DNA of 15,935 nucleotides from Lachnospiraceae bacterium UBA3785 (lineage in GTDB: Bacteria; Bacillota; Clostridia; Lachnospirales; Lachnospiraceae), in contig DFFD01000152.1 of assembly GCA_002369495.1 (NCBI GenBank), positions 1 through 15,935 on the forward strand. The letters are read 5' to 3'. Of this stretch, positions 1 through 8,390 are shown one piece after another. Position numbers and translations under genes: made by a program. Position 1 is the first letter of the stretch. Every line of letters starts with the position of its first letter. A model generated the notes under the pieces. It saw nothing but the letters and a program-made list of their open reading frames with translations, was not told the DNA's origin and did no database searches.

Positions 1-792
1 CAGCTGCGGCGCGGCGATTTTGTCCCGACGGGCTTTGAGATGGCGTTCAACGGGCAGGAAGGGCTCGACGCGCTGACATTCGACCTGGGGGACGGCAATT
101 CCATGGCCCTGACCGGCCGGATCGACCGCGTCGACACGTTCCGGGAGGAGAATACGGTCTATGTGAAGATCATCGATTACAAGACCGGCTCGAAGCAGTT
201 CGATATGACGGCGGTCTACCACGGGCTGCAGCTGCAGCTGGTGCTCTACCTTGGCGCCGCGATGGAGGTTTTCCGGAATCAGGGACTCAGGGCGGAGCCC
301 GCGGGCGTATTTTATTATGAAGTGAAGGATCCGGTCGAGAAGACGGACGGGACGATCACCGCGGAGGAGCTCATGAAGAAGCTTCTCATCGACATGAAGG
401 CGTCCGGGTACATCTCCTCCGAACCGGCGGTCATCGCGCACGCGGACAGGACGCTCGGACCCGGAAACCAGAAGTCGGACGTCCTGCCGGTCGAGTACAA
501 CAAAAACGGGGAAATGTCCTCGAAATCCCACGCGCTGGACCGCGATCAGTTCGGCGTGCTGCTATCCTTCGTCTCCCGCAAGGTGCGGGATCTCGCCGGG
601 AGGATCATGGAGGGAGAAATCCGGCAGAATCCCAGTTCCTACAAGGGGAAGACTGCCTGCGAGTACTGCCCGTTCCGGGGAATATGCGGTTTTGACCGCC
701 GGCTTCCGGGAAATACATACCGAAAACTTGAGACGATGAAGGACGACGAAGCGCTGAAGGCGATGGAGGAAAATCATGAAGTGGACAGATGA
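1..792 (+). CDS. addB: AddB, C-terminal part (ATP-dependent nuclease subunit B), 5' end outside window
   Basis: AddB pairs with AddA in the AddAB helicase-nuclease, which resects double-strand breaks for RecA-dependent repair. Only the last 263 residues are present; the frame is open from base 1. Seen here: the RecB-family nuclease core, GRIDRVD (about bases 115-135) followed by IIDYKTG (about bases 172-192), whose Asp and Lys are the expected metal-binding and catalytic residues, then a QLQLVLY helix. Near the C-terminus is C-x2-C-x5-C (CEYCPFRGIC, about bases 658-687), matching the last three cysteines of the AddB 4Fe-4S cluster; the fourth lies upstream in the family, outside this window. 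The 3' end overlaps addA by 17 bases, and the addA ribosome binding site lies inside addB, so the two are probably translationally coupled. Function is confident; the full length cannot be judged. Confidence 0.95.
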   Translation, partial: QLRRGDFVPTGFEMAFNGQEGLDALTFDLGDGNSMALTGRIDRVDTFREENTVYVKIIDYKTGSKQFDMTAVYHGLQLQLVLYLGAAMEVFRNQGLRAEPAGVFYYEVKDPVEKTDGTITAEELMKKLLIDMKASGYISSEPAVIAHADRTLGPGNQKSDVLPVEYNKNGEMSSKSHALDRDQFGVLLSFVSRKVRDLAGRIMEGEIRQNPSSYKGKTACEYCPFRGICGFDRRLPGNTYRKLETMKDDEALKAMEENHEVDR

Positions 793-3700
793 ACAAAAGC
801 ACGTCATAGACGCGCGCGCGGAAAATATCCTCGTCGCGGCCTCGGCCGGCAGCGGAAAGACGGCAGTCCTCGTCGCCCGCATCATGGGGCGCCTGACGGA
901 CCCTGACGATCCGGTCAATATCGACGAGCTGCTGATCGTCACCTTCACGAAGGCGGCGGCAGGCGAGATGAGGGAGCGGATCGGCGCGGCCATCGCGGAC
1001 GCGCTCGAGAAGGATCCGGACAATGATCATCTTGCGCGCCAGACCCAGCTGATCCACAACGCGAAGATCACGACGATCGACGGCTTCTGCTCCTATCTGG
1101 TGCACGCGTACGGCTATCTCACCGATCTCGAGCCCGGTTTCCGGGTCGCGGAGCAGGGGGAGATCAAACTGCTTGAGGCGGACACGATGGAGGAGCTCCT
1201 GGAGAGCTGGTTCGCGGAGGAGGACGCCGTGAAACGGGAGCGTTTTCAGGCTCTGGTGGAGTCCGTCGCGACCGGCAAGTCCGAGAAACTCCTGGAGGAT
1301 TACATACGGAAAGTGTATGAGGCGGCGGAGAGCCGGCCGAGACCTTATGTCTGGCTCGCAGCCTGCCGCCGGGAGAACAGGGCGGAGGATTTTGATGATA
1401 TGATCCATTCCGGCTGGTACCGGGAGATGACGGCCGATGCGGACGGGATCCTCCGGGAGGCGGCCGCGAAGGCGGAGACGAACCTCGCGCTCGCACAGCA
1501 GCCGGACGGCCCGTCGGCCTACCTGAATGCGGCGGGGACTGATCTTGAGATGCTGGAGGCTCTCCTCCGGGAGGAACACCCGGACGGCCGCTATCAGCTT
1601 CTTAAGGACGGGAACTTTGCGCGTCTTTCGGGCAAAAAGCCCGCTCCCGGGGAGAACAAGGACCTCCGGGATGTCTTCAAGGCCCGCCGGGAGGAGATCA
1701 AAGCCCTGCTCGGGGACCTTAAGGAAGGCATCTATGCGGCTCCGGCGAGGCAGCTGTTTAAATACATGCAGAAAAATGCCCCGATCCTGGACACCCTGCT
1801 CGAAGTCTCGGAGGAATTTCTGCGCCGTTTTTCCAAAAAGAAGCGCGACCGGAAGGTGGTCGATTTTGCGGATCTCGAGCATTTTGCACTGGAGATCCTG
1901 CGCGGAAAGGACGACGCGGTCGGAAGGACGGCGGCGGCGAGGGAGCTCGCGGCGCATTTTAAGGAAGTGATGTGCGACGAGTACCAGGACAGCAACGACC
2001 TGCAGGAGGAGATCCTGACGGCGGTGAGCCGGATCGAGGACGGGGAGGACAATTATTTCTGCGTCGGGGACGTGAAGCAGAGCATTTACGCGTTCCGGAA
2101 CGCCCACCCGGACCTCTTCATGAAGAAATATAAGGAATACAGGAAGTACGGGGAGCCCGAAAAGCCGTCCGCGTCCCTTTCGGGTGTCCGGATCGACCTC
2201 GCGAGGAATTTCCGCAGCCGCGACGAGGTGCTGCGCTCCGCCAACCTGCTCTTTGAGCAGTTTATGGTGGCGGGCGTCGGCGGCGTCGACTACGACGAGG
2301 ACGCGAAGCTGATCTGCGGAGCGGATTATCCGGACGCGGGGGACCGCTGCAGGACCGAGATCCTGCCGGTCATCTGCGGCGAGGAGGATACGGAGGGCAA
2401 TCCGTTTCTCGAGGACACCGGGAGCCGGGCTTCGCGCGAGGTCGAGGCGGCTGCCGTCGCGGACCGGATCAGCCGGATCGTCGGGCACGAGACGGTCTAT
2501 GACCCGAAGACAAAGACCTCGCGGCCGGCGGCTTACCGGGACATCGTGATCCTGCTGCGGACGATGACCGGGTGGTCGGATGTGTTCGCGGAGGTGCTGG
2601 AGAGCCGGGGAATTCCGGCGTTCGCGTCCTCCGGGACAGGGTATTTCACGGCGATCGAGGTCGTGACGGTGCTCAACTATCTCCGGATCCTCGACAATCC
2701 GGAGCAGGATATCCCGTTTGCGGCGGTGCTGAAGTCCCCGATCGCGGGCCTCTCCGCGGAGGAGCTTGCCCGGGTGAGACTGGCGTTCGGCTCGCCTTCC
2801 CTTGTGAAGGAGGCAGGCTGGAAGTCCCTTCACGCCTGCGCGCGGGCTGTGGAAGCCGGAAAAGTCGAGGGGCTGGTCACGGAGGAGACGCGCGGGAAGC
2901 TTACGGAGTTCTTTGCATTTTTCGATAAAATGCGCCTGAGCGTCCCCGTTACGCCGGTCCATGAACTCGTCTACGCGGTGCTCGAGGGCACCGGGTATCT
3001 CGCGTACGCCGGAAGCCTGCCGGGCGGAGCCCAGCGGGCGGCCAACCTCAGGATGCTCGAGGAGAAGGCGGTCGCCTACGAGGGCACATCCTACGCCGGC
3101 CTTTCGAGCTTCGTCCGCTACATCGAGAGCCTTAACAAGTACGAGGTGGATTTCGGGGCGGCCCAGACAGCCTCCGAGAACGCGGACACGGTCCGCATTA
3201 TCAGCATTCACAAGTCCAAGGGCCTCGAGTACCCGATCGTGTTTGTCGCAGGCCTCGGGAAGTCTTTTAATCGGCAGGACATCAACGCGTCCCTGCTCAT
3301 CAGCGAGAAGCTGGGGATCGCCTCGGAATACGTGGACTACGTGAACCGGACGAGGACGACGACGGTGAAAAAGGAAGCGATCAAAAAGCGGATGCAGAAG
3401 GAGCTGCTCGGGGAGGAACTCCGGGTGCTCTATGTCGCGGCGACCCGCGCGAAGGAGAAGCTGATCCTGACCGGCACCGTGAAGGATGACCGGAAGCTGG
3501 CGGAGCTGATCCATACGGATCTGCTGCTGCGGGAACTTCATTTTCCGGACAATTATATCCTGCGCACGCAGACGCCGTTCTCGCTGATCCTGCCGGCCGC
3601 GGACCGGGCGAACCGGAGGGCGGCAAATGCCGGAGAGAAGGAGCCGTTCGTGATCCGGGAGGTCCTGCCGTCCGGGCTTGCCGCGGCGCATGAGGCCGCC

Positions 3701-4525
3701 CGAAGCGAAGGCCGGGAAGCCCTTGCAGCCCTTAAGGAGGCGGATCCGGCCGGCGTCTACGACGAAAAAATGGCCCGGATCCTTAAAGAGCGCTTCTCCT
3801 ACGTCTATCCCTACGCCGGGCGGGACAATGTCCCGGCCAAGATCTCGGTCTCCGAGCTCAAGAGAGCGCATATGGAGGATGAGGAGGCGGAAAATGCATT
3901 TCCCGAAGCTGAGCCCGTCTCGGTCGTACCTGCCTTTATGCGGCGGAAGGCGGAGGAGGAAGGTGCGGCTTCGGAGGCCGGCGGCGCTGCGCGCGGCACG
4001 GCCCACCACCGGGTCATGGAACTTCTGGATTACGCCCGTTTTCATGCGCTGCCGGACGGACCGGATGCGGAAAAGGCCGTGACAGAGGCGGTCAGGGCGG
4101 AGATCGCGCGCTTTGGGACGGACGGCCGGATGGAGGCGTCCGACGCGGCGATGGTCGTGCCCGGCCGCATCGCGGCATTTCTTGTAAGCCCGCTGGGACG
4201 CCGGTTTGCGCGCGCGGCGGCGGAGAAGAAACTTTACCGGGAGCAGCCGTTCGTCCTCTTTGTGCCGGCTTCGGAGGTCCGGGAGGATTACCCGGCGGAC
4301 GAGGAGATCCTCGTGCAGGGGATCATCGACGCGTTCTTCGAGGAGGACGGCGGGATCGTGCTGGTCGACTACAAGACCGACCGGGTCGACGCGCCGGAGG
4401 AGCTCGTAAACCGCTACCGGGTGCAGCTTGACGCCTACGGGGAGGCGCTGGCCCGGGTTACGGGGAAGAGCGTTAAGGAGAAGATCATCTGGTCGTTTGC
4501 GCTGGGGAGGGAGATTATCCTGTAA
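776..4525 (+). CDS. addA: AddA helicase-nuclease subunit A
   Basis: UvrD/SF1 helicase fused to a C-terminal RecB-family nuclease, partner of AddB in double-strand-break end processing. The 1249 residues are close to the roughly 1230 of the Bacillus subtilis protein. In order: Q-motif WTDEQ (residues 3-7), Walker A AASAGSGKT (21-29), TFTKAAA, Walker B DEYQD (401-405), GDVKQSIYAFRNA, NFRSR, HKSKGLEYPIVFV, and VAATRAKEKL. The C-terminal nuclease has GIIDAF (Asp about 1185) and VDYKTDR (Asp 1198, Lys 1200). All helicase and nuclease motifs look intact, so an active enzyme is expected. The ATG at 776 was chosen because it overlaps addB and has GGAGG about 6 bases upstream. The high-GC codon bias opens a long spurious antisense frame across the gene. 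Confidence 0.98.
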   Translation: MKWTDEQKHVIDARAENILVAASAGSGKTAVLVARIMGRLTDPDDPVNIDELLIVTFTKAAAGEMRERIGAAIADALEKDPDNDHLARQTQLIHNAKITTIDGFCSYLVHAYGYLTDLEPGFRVAEQGEIKLLEADTMEELLESWFAEEDAVKRERFQALVESVATGKSEKLLEDYIRKVYEAAESRPRPYVWLAACRRENRAEDFDDMIHSGWYREMTADADGILREAAAKAETNLALAQQPDGPSAYLNAAGTDLEMLEALLREEHPDGRYQLLKDGNFARLSGKKPAPGENKDLRDVFKARREEIKALLGDLKEGIYAAPARQLFKYMQKNAPILDTLLEVSEEFLRRFSKKKRDRKVVDFADLEHFALEILRGKDDAVGRTAAARELAAHFKEVMCDEYQDSNDLQEEILTAVSRIEDGEDNYFCVGDVKQSIYAFRNAHPDLFMKKYKEYRKYGEPEKPSASLSGVRIDLARNFRSRDEVLRSANLLFEQFMVAGVGGVDYDEDAKLICGADYPDAGDRCRTEILPVICGEEDTEGNPFLEDTGSRASREVEAAAVADRISRIVGHETVYDPKTKTSRPAAYRDIVILLRTMTGWSDVFAEVLESRGIPAFASSGTGYFTAIEVVTVLNYLRILDNPEQDIPFAAVLKSPIAGLSAEELARVRLAFGSPSLVKEAGWKSLHACARAVEAGKVEGLVTEETRGKLTEFFAFFDKMRLSVPVTPVHELVYAVLEGTGYLAYAGSLPGGAQRAANLRMLEEKAVAYEGTSYAGLSSFVRYIESLNKYEVDFGAAQTASENADTVRIISIHKSKGLEYPIVFVAGLGKSFNRQDINASLLISEKLGIASEYVDYVNRTRTTTVKKEAIKKRMQKELLGEELRVLYVAATRAKEKLILTGTVKDDRKLAELIHTDLLLRELHFPDNYILRTQTPFSLILPAADRANRRAANAGEKEPFVIREVLPSGLAAAHEAARSEGREALAALKEADPAGVYDEKMARILKERFSYVYPYAGRDNVPAKISVSELKRAHMEDEEAENAFPEAEPVSVVPAFMRRKAEEEGAASEAGGAARGTAHHRVMELLDYARFHALPDGPDAEKAVTEAVRAEIARFGTDGRMEASDAAMVVPGRIAAFLVSPLGRRFARAAAEKKLYREQPFVLFVPASEVREDYPADEEILVQGIIDAFFEEDGGIVLVDYKTDRVDAPEELVNRYRVQLDAYGEALARVTGKSVKEKIIWSFALGREIIL

Positions 4526-4533
4526 AGACGCCA

Positions 4534-4599
4534 GGGACGGTTCTTGTACAAATAAAGATTCACTGAAAGAGAATCTTTATTTGTGCCTAGAACCGTCCC
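4534..4599. repeat. Inverted-repeat element of the GGGACGGTTCTT family, probably also the addBA terminator
   Basis: Imperfect palindrome 8 bases after the addA stop. The left arm is 4534-4560 and the right arm 4572-4599, with an 11-base loop. The outer ends are GGGACGGTTCT and AGAACCGTCCC; the inner part pairs ACAAATAAAGATT with AATCTTTATTTGT, with a few mismatches between. A T-rich run (4603-4609) follows the right arm, so the RNA hairpin would work as an intrinsic terminator on the + strand. A second element with the same outer motif but a different core lies at 9552-9630. I recall similar ends in many Clostridia and suspect a REP-like, non-autonomous mobile repeat; that origin is inference. 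Confidence 0.75.
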
Positions 4600-4622
4600 C
4601 CTTATTTTTTCGGTATTTTCTC

Positions 4623-4651
4623 TTGCATCCTGCTATTTTTTTTAGTATCAT
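4623..4651 (+). promoter_or_regulatory. Probable sigma-A promoter of the prfB-hom-lysC operon
   Basis: TTGCAT at 4623-4628, a 17-base spacer, then TATCAT at 4646-4651, in an AT-rich gap between addA and prfB. Transcription would start near 4658 and give a leader of about 85 bases. That leader contains a small CTCCC-TTAT-GGGAG hairpin (4704-4717) but no riboswitch or T-box that I recognise. A second TATATA-like box at 4661 is a weaker alternative. Confidence 0.5.
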
Positions 4652-4743
4652 ACTGGATTGTATATATTTAAGTCCCGGCCGAACGTAAGCGGCGCGGGCG
4701 CACCTCCCTTATGGGAGCGGATTTACGAAAGAGGGTGAGACTA

Positions 4744-5893
4744 TTGGTAGAGTTAGATCCGATCAGATATGAATTGAATACTTACGACGAACCTTTAGTT
4801 GAAATGAGGGATTCACTTTAACCTCGCTGTCAAAGAGAAGCGAATTGAGGAACTGACGAGGGAGATGGAGGATCCGCATCTCTGGGACGACCCGGAGGCG
4901 GCGCAGAAGAAGACCAAGCTGCTGGCCGACCTCAAGGCGGACGTCGCCGGCTACGACGCGCTCGTATCGTCCCGGGACGATATCCGCGACATGATCGAGA
5001 TGGCCGATGAAGAGCCGGATCCCGATCTTGTGCCGGAAGTTCAGGAGATGTTCGACGATTTCAAGACCAGGTTCGAGGGGATCCGCATGAAGACCCTGCT
5101 TTCCGGCGAGTACGACAGCTGCAACGCGATCGTCACACTCCACGCCGGGACCGGCGGAACCGAGGCTATGGACTGGACGCAGATGCTTTACCGCATGTAC
5201 ACGCGGTGGGCGGAGGCGCACGGGCTCTCCGTCGAGGTGCTCGACATCCTGGAGGGCGACGAGGCGGGCCTCAAGTCGGTCACATTCCAGGTGAACGGCG
5301 AGAACGCCTACGGGCTGCTGAAATCGGAGCACGGCGTACACAGGCTGGTGCGCATTTCCCCGTTTAACGCGAACGGAAAACGGCAGACGTCATTTTCCGC
5401 GTGCGAAGTCATGCCGGATATCGAGGAAGACCTCGACATCGAGATCGATCCGAAGGACATCCGGATCGACACGTACCGGTCATCCGGTGCGGGCGGCCAG
5501 CACATCAACAAGACGTCCTCGGCGATCCGGATCACGCATTTCCCGACGGGAATCGTGGTCACCTGCCAGAACGAGCGCTCGCAGTTCCAGAATAAAGACA
5601 AGGCATTCCAGGAGCTGAAAATCAAGCTCTTCATGCTGAAACAGCAGCAGAACGCGGACAAGCTGGACGACATCAGGGGCAAGGTCACGGAGATTGCGTG
5701 GGGCAACCAGATCAGGTCTTATTTCCTGCAGCCCTACCAGCTCATCAAGGACCTCAGGACCAATGAAGAGCAGACGAACGCCCAGAAGGTGCTGGACGGA
5801 GGCATCGATCCGTTCATCAACGCTTTCCTGAAATGGGAAGCGCTCGGCGGCAAGGCAAAGGAAGCAGCGGCGGACGCGACAGCCATCCGCTGA
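4744..5893 (+). CDS. prfB: Peptide chain release factor 2, expressed by programmed +1 frameshift
   Basis: RF2 reads UGA and UAA stop codons and releases the finished peptide on the ribosome. Frame 0 runs from TTG at 4744 for 25 codons to a TAA at 4819-4821. Slipping forward one base at CTT-T puts the ribosome in the frame that starts with AAC at 4820 and runs to the TGA ending at 5893, giving 382 residues. With this start and shift, the stop-recognition tripeptide SPF falls at 205-207 and the catalytic GGQ at 250-252, the same numbers as in E. coli RF2. This strongly supports both choices. The TTG start has GAGGGTGAG about 5 bases upstream; an in-frame GTG at 4735 is a less likely alternative. 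Treating the ATG at 4865 as the start would remove the N-terminal 40 residues and is wrong. hom follows 22 bases later. Confidence 0.95.
4807..4822 (+). promoter_or_regulatory. prfB: prfB +1 frameshift site with TAA instead of the usual TGA
   Basis: The sequence is AGGGAT-TCA-CTT-TAA-C. The Shine-Dalgarno-like AGGGAT sits where AGGGGG stands in the classical site, three bases before the slippery CTT, and the fourth base is T, so tRNA-Leu can slip from CUU to UUU. The stop is TAA, where the textbook site has TGA. The first codon after the shift is AAC (Asn), where the textbook site gives GAC (Asp). Confidence 0.9.
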
Positions 5894-5915
5894 CAAGAAA
5901 TGAGAGGGTAAGATA

Positions 5916-7112
5916 ATGGTAAGTGCAGCGATTATGGGCTACGGCACGGTCGGCGCCGGCGTCTTTAAGGTCCTTACAATGAACCGCGAGCTGATCAGGG
6001 AGCGCGTCGGCGAGGAGATCCGGGTGAAATATGTGCTTGATCTCCGCGAATTCCCCGGCGATCCGGTCACGGACGTGCTCACCCATGATTTCAATGACAT
6101 TTTGAACGATCCGGACGTTAAGATCGTTGTCGAGACGATGGGCGGACTGCGTCCGTCCTACGACTTCACGAAGCGCGCTCTTCTTGCGGGCAAAGCGGTC
6201 TGCACCTCCAACAAGGAGCTGGTGGCCGAGCACGGCGTCGAGCTTCGCCAGATCGCGAAGGAGAAGAACGTCAACTACCTCTTCGAGGCTTCCTGCGGCG
6301 GCGGCATCCCGATCATCCACGTGCTGGATTCCGCGCTGACCGCGGACGAGATCGACAGCGTCCACGGCATCCTGAACGGCACGACCAACTACATCCTGAC
6401 GCAGATGATGGACGAAGGCAGGGAGTTCGCGGATGCGCTGAAGGAAGCGCAGGCGCTGGGCTATGCGGAGCGGAACCCGGAAGCGGACGTCGAAGGCTGG
6501 GACGCCTGCCGCAAGATCGCGATCCTCTCATCGCTGGCTTACGGGAAGCACATTTCCTATAAAAATGTCCACACCGAAGGCATCACCGCCATCGACGCGG
6601 CTGACATGGCCTACGCGAAGGCCCTGAAAATGAAGATCCGCCTGCTCGCCGCCTCCGGCAACACCGCCGAGGGCGTCTGGGCGATGGTTGCCCCGATGCT
6701 GGTCGGCCGCAAAAATATGCTCTACAACGTGGACGGCGTCCTGAACGCGATCCTCGTGCACGGCAACGCGGTCGGTGACACGCTCTTCTACGGGAGCGGA
6801 GCCGGTTCCCTGCCGACGGCCAGCGCGGTCGCGGGCGACGTCATCTCGGCGGCCCGCCACTTAAACCGCACGATGGCCTCCGACTGGAAGGCGGAGGAGA
6901 TGGAGCTTATGCCGCTCGACGAGGTGAAGCACGCATTTTTCGTGCGCTTTGCCGGAACAGAGGAGGAGGCGAGGGCTTCATTTGGCGAGATCACGCCGGT
7001 CCGGCTTCCGTCTCTCCCGGATGAGTTCGGGTTTGTGACGCCGGTCATGGCGGAAAAGGACTTCAAAGCGGCTGCCACCGACAGGGTGGTTAAGAGGATC
7101 CGCATCGCGTAA
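5916..7112 (+). CDS. hom: Homoserine dehydrogenase
   Basis: Reduces aspartate semialdehyde to homoserine with NAD(P)H, the branch point to threonine and methionine; cytoplasmic. The N-terminal Rossmann fold starts with GYGTVG (residues 8-13). The family signature follows as CTSNKELVAEHG, EASCGGGIPII and GILNGTTNYIL, then the catalytic-domain stretch EADVEGWDACRKIAIL, which covers the conserved Asp and Lys residues. At 398 residues it is shorter than the roughly 430 usual for Gram-positive enzymes with a full ACT domain. The last 70 residues (HAFFVRF... FGFVTPVM) look like a shortened or divergent ACT domain, so feedback control by threonine may be altered; that is inference. The ATG at 5916 has GAGAGGG upstream. 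It lies between prfB and the aspartate kinase gene, in the same operon. Confidence 0.95.
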   Translation: MVSAAIMGYGTVGAGVFKVLTMNRELIRERVGEEIRVKYVLDLREFPGDPVTDVLTHDFNDILNDPDVKIVVETMGGLRPSYDFTKRALLAGKAVCTSNKELVAEHGVELRQIAKEKNVNYLFEASCGGGIPIIHVLDSALTADEIDSVHGILNGTTNYILTQMMDEGREFADALKEAQALGYAERNPEADVEGWDACRKIAILSSLAYGKHISYKNVHTEGITAIDAADMAYAKALKMKIRLLAASGNTAEGVWAMVAPMLVGRKNMLYNVDGVLNAILVHGNAVGDTLFYGSGAGSLPTASAVAGDVISAARHLNRTMASDWKAEEMELMPLDEVKHAFFVRFAGTEEEARASFGEITPVRLPSLPDEFGFVTPVMAEKDFKAAATDRVVKRIRIA

Positions 7113-7142
7113 GGCGGTCCCGGAGACATAAGGAGAAGAAAC

Positions 7143-8351
7143 ATGCTGATTGTTAAGAAGTTCGGCGGTACGTCAGTCGGATCGCCGGAGCGCATCATGA
7201 ACGTGGCGATCCGCTGCGTCGAAGATTACAAGAAGGGGAACGATGTGGTCGTGGTCCTCTCCGCCATGGGCAAAACGACGGACGAACTCATTGATCTTGC
7301 CCACAAAGTGAACCCGAAGCCGCCCAGGCGCGAGCTTGACATGCTGATGACGACCGGCGAGCAGGTCTCCGTCGCGATGATGGCGATGGCGATGGATTCG
7401 CTCGGCGTCCGGGCTGTCTCGCTGAACGCGTTCCAGGTGGCCATGCACACCACCAGCCAGTACGGCTCCGCCCGCCTGAAGAGGATCGATTCCGAGCGCA
7501 TCCGCCACGAGCTGGAGGACCGGAAGATCGTCATTGTGACCGGCTTCCAGGGCGTCAACAAGTACGACGACTACACGACGCTCGGGCGCGGCGGCTCTGA
7601 TACGACGGCGGTCGCTCTCGCGGCGGCGCTTCACGCGGACACCTGCGAGATCTACACGGACGTCGACGGGGTCTACACGATGGATCCGCGCATCGTCAAA
7701 AATGCGAAAAAGCTGTCCGAGATCACCTACGATGAGATGCTCGAGCTTGCCTCCCTCGGAGCAGGCGTCCTGCACAACCGCTCGGTCGAGATGGCGAAGA
7801 AATACGGAGTCACGCTGGTCGTGCGCTCCAGCTTAAATTACAGCGAAGGCACCGTTGTCAAGGAGGATGCAAAAGTGGAAAGAATGCTGATTAGCGGCGT
7901 AGCTTTGGACAAGGACGCTGACCGCGTCTCCGTGATCGGGCTTAAGGACCGGCCGGGGGTCGCGTTCCGCCTGTTTGATATTCTCGCGAAGGCGGGGATC
8001 AATATCGACATGATCCTGCAGTCGATCGGCCGCAATGGGACCAAGGATATCTCCTTTACCTGCTCCGACGGCGACATGGACGATGCGCTGAGAGCCATCG
8101 AGCAGAACAAGGACCGGCTCCAGTACGAGTCCGTCGAGTCCCGTCCGGACGTTGCGAAGGTCTCGATCGTCGGCGCCGGCATGATGACGAACCCGGGCGT
8201 CGCCGCGAAAATGTTCGAAGCCCTCTACAATGAGGACATCAACATCAACATGATATCCACGTCCGAGATCCGCGTCACGGTCCTGGTCGACCTGAAGGAT
8301 GCGGACCGTGCGGCGAACGCTGTCCACGAGGCATTTGGCCTGGCGGACTGA
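7143..8351 (+). CDS. lysC: Aspartate kinase (lysC-type, two ACT domains)
   Basis: Phosphorylates aspartate, the first step to lysine, threonine, methionine and diaminopimelate; cytoplasmic. The 402 residues match the single-function, LysC-type Gram-positive enzymes (about 400-420). The N-terminal kinase domain has KKFGGTSVG (residues 5-13), the MTTGEQVS segment, GFQGV, GRGGSDTTAVALA and TDVDGVYTMDPR. Two ACT domains follow from about residue 245, starting at ISGVALDKDADRVSVIGL and at VAKVSIVGAGMMTNPGVAAKMF; in the family these bind lysine or threonine as feedback inhibitors. The start has AAGGAG (7130-7135) and ATG 7 bases later. It is 30 bases after hom and closes the operon before a strong terminator. 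An internal start within the gene is listed separately. I use lysC for the family type; which end product inhibits this enzyme cannot be read from sequence. Confidence 0.95.
   Translation: MLIVKKFGGTSVGSPERIMNVAIRCVEDYKKGNDVVVVLSAMGKTTDELIDLAHKVNPKPPRRELDMLMTTGEQVSVAMMAMAMDSLGVRAVSLNAFQVAMHTTSQYGSARLKRIDSERIRHELEDRKIVIVTGFQGVNKYDDYTTLGRGGSDTTAVALAAALHADTCEIYTDVDGVYTMDPRIVKNAKKLSEITYDEMLELASLGAGVLHNRSVEMAKKYGVTLVVRSSLNYSEGTVVKEDAKVERMLISGVALDKDADRVSVIGLKDRPGVAFRLFDILAKAGINIDMILQSIGRNGTKDISFTCSDGDMDDALRAIEQNKDRLQYESVESRPDVAKVSIVGAGMMTNPGVAAKMFEALYNEDININMISTSEIRVTVLVDLKDADRAANAVHEAFGLAD
7860..7877 (+). promoter_or_regulatory. Internal ribosome binding site and in-frame GTG start for a separate aspartate kinase beta subunit
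   Basis: Inside the aspartate kinase gene, a perfect AAGGAGG (7860-7866) is followed after 8 bases by an in-frame GTG at 7875 (codon 245). Starting there gives a 158-residue protein made of the two ACT domains only. In Bacillus subtilis aspartokinase II and Corynebacterium LysC, known internal starts at nearly the same codon (about 246-250) make the beta subunit of an alpha2-beta2 enzyme. The position match and ideal spacing make the same arrangement likely here. The ATG at 7884 is 17 bases from the site, too far to be the better choice. Confidence 0.65.
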
Positions 8352-8390
8352 AGAAAAATGAAAACCCGCCTGCGCGCAGGCAAAAAATAT

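Noticed and set aside
605..4045. A 1146-codon open frame on the minus strand across addB and addA
   Set aside because: It is a shadow of the GC-rich codon bias of addA: the translation is Arg/Leu/Pro-rich with no recognisable motif, while the + strand carries every AddA motif.
4658..4743. Riboswitch or T-box leader before the prfB-hom-lysC operon
   Set aside because: The leader is only about 85 bases with one 5-bp hairpin; no lysine riboswitch core, T-box or antiterminator is visible.
4865..5893. prfB starting at the ATG at 4865 without a frameshift
   Set aside because: This would lose the first 40 residues. The frame-0 leader, the slippery CTT-T and the E. coli-like numbering of SPF and GGQ all support the frameshifted form.
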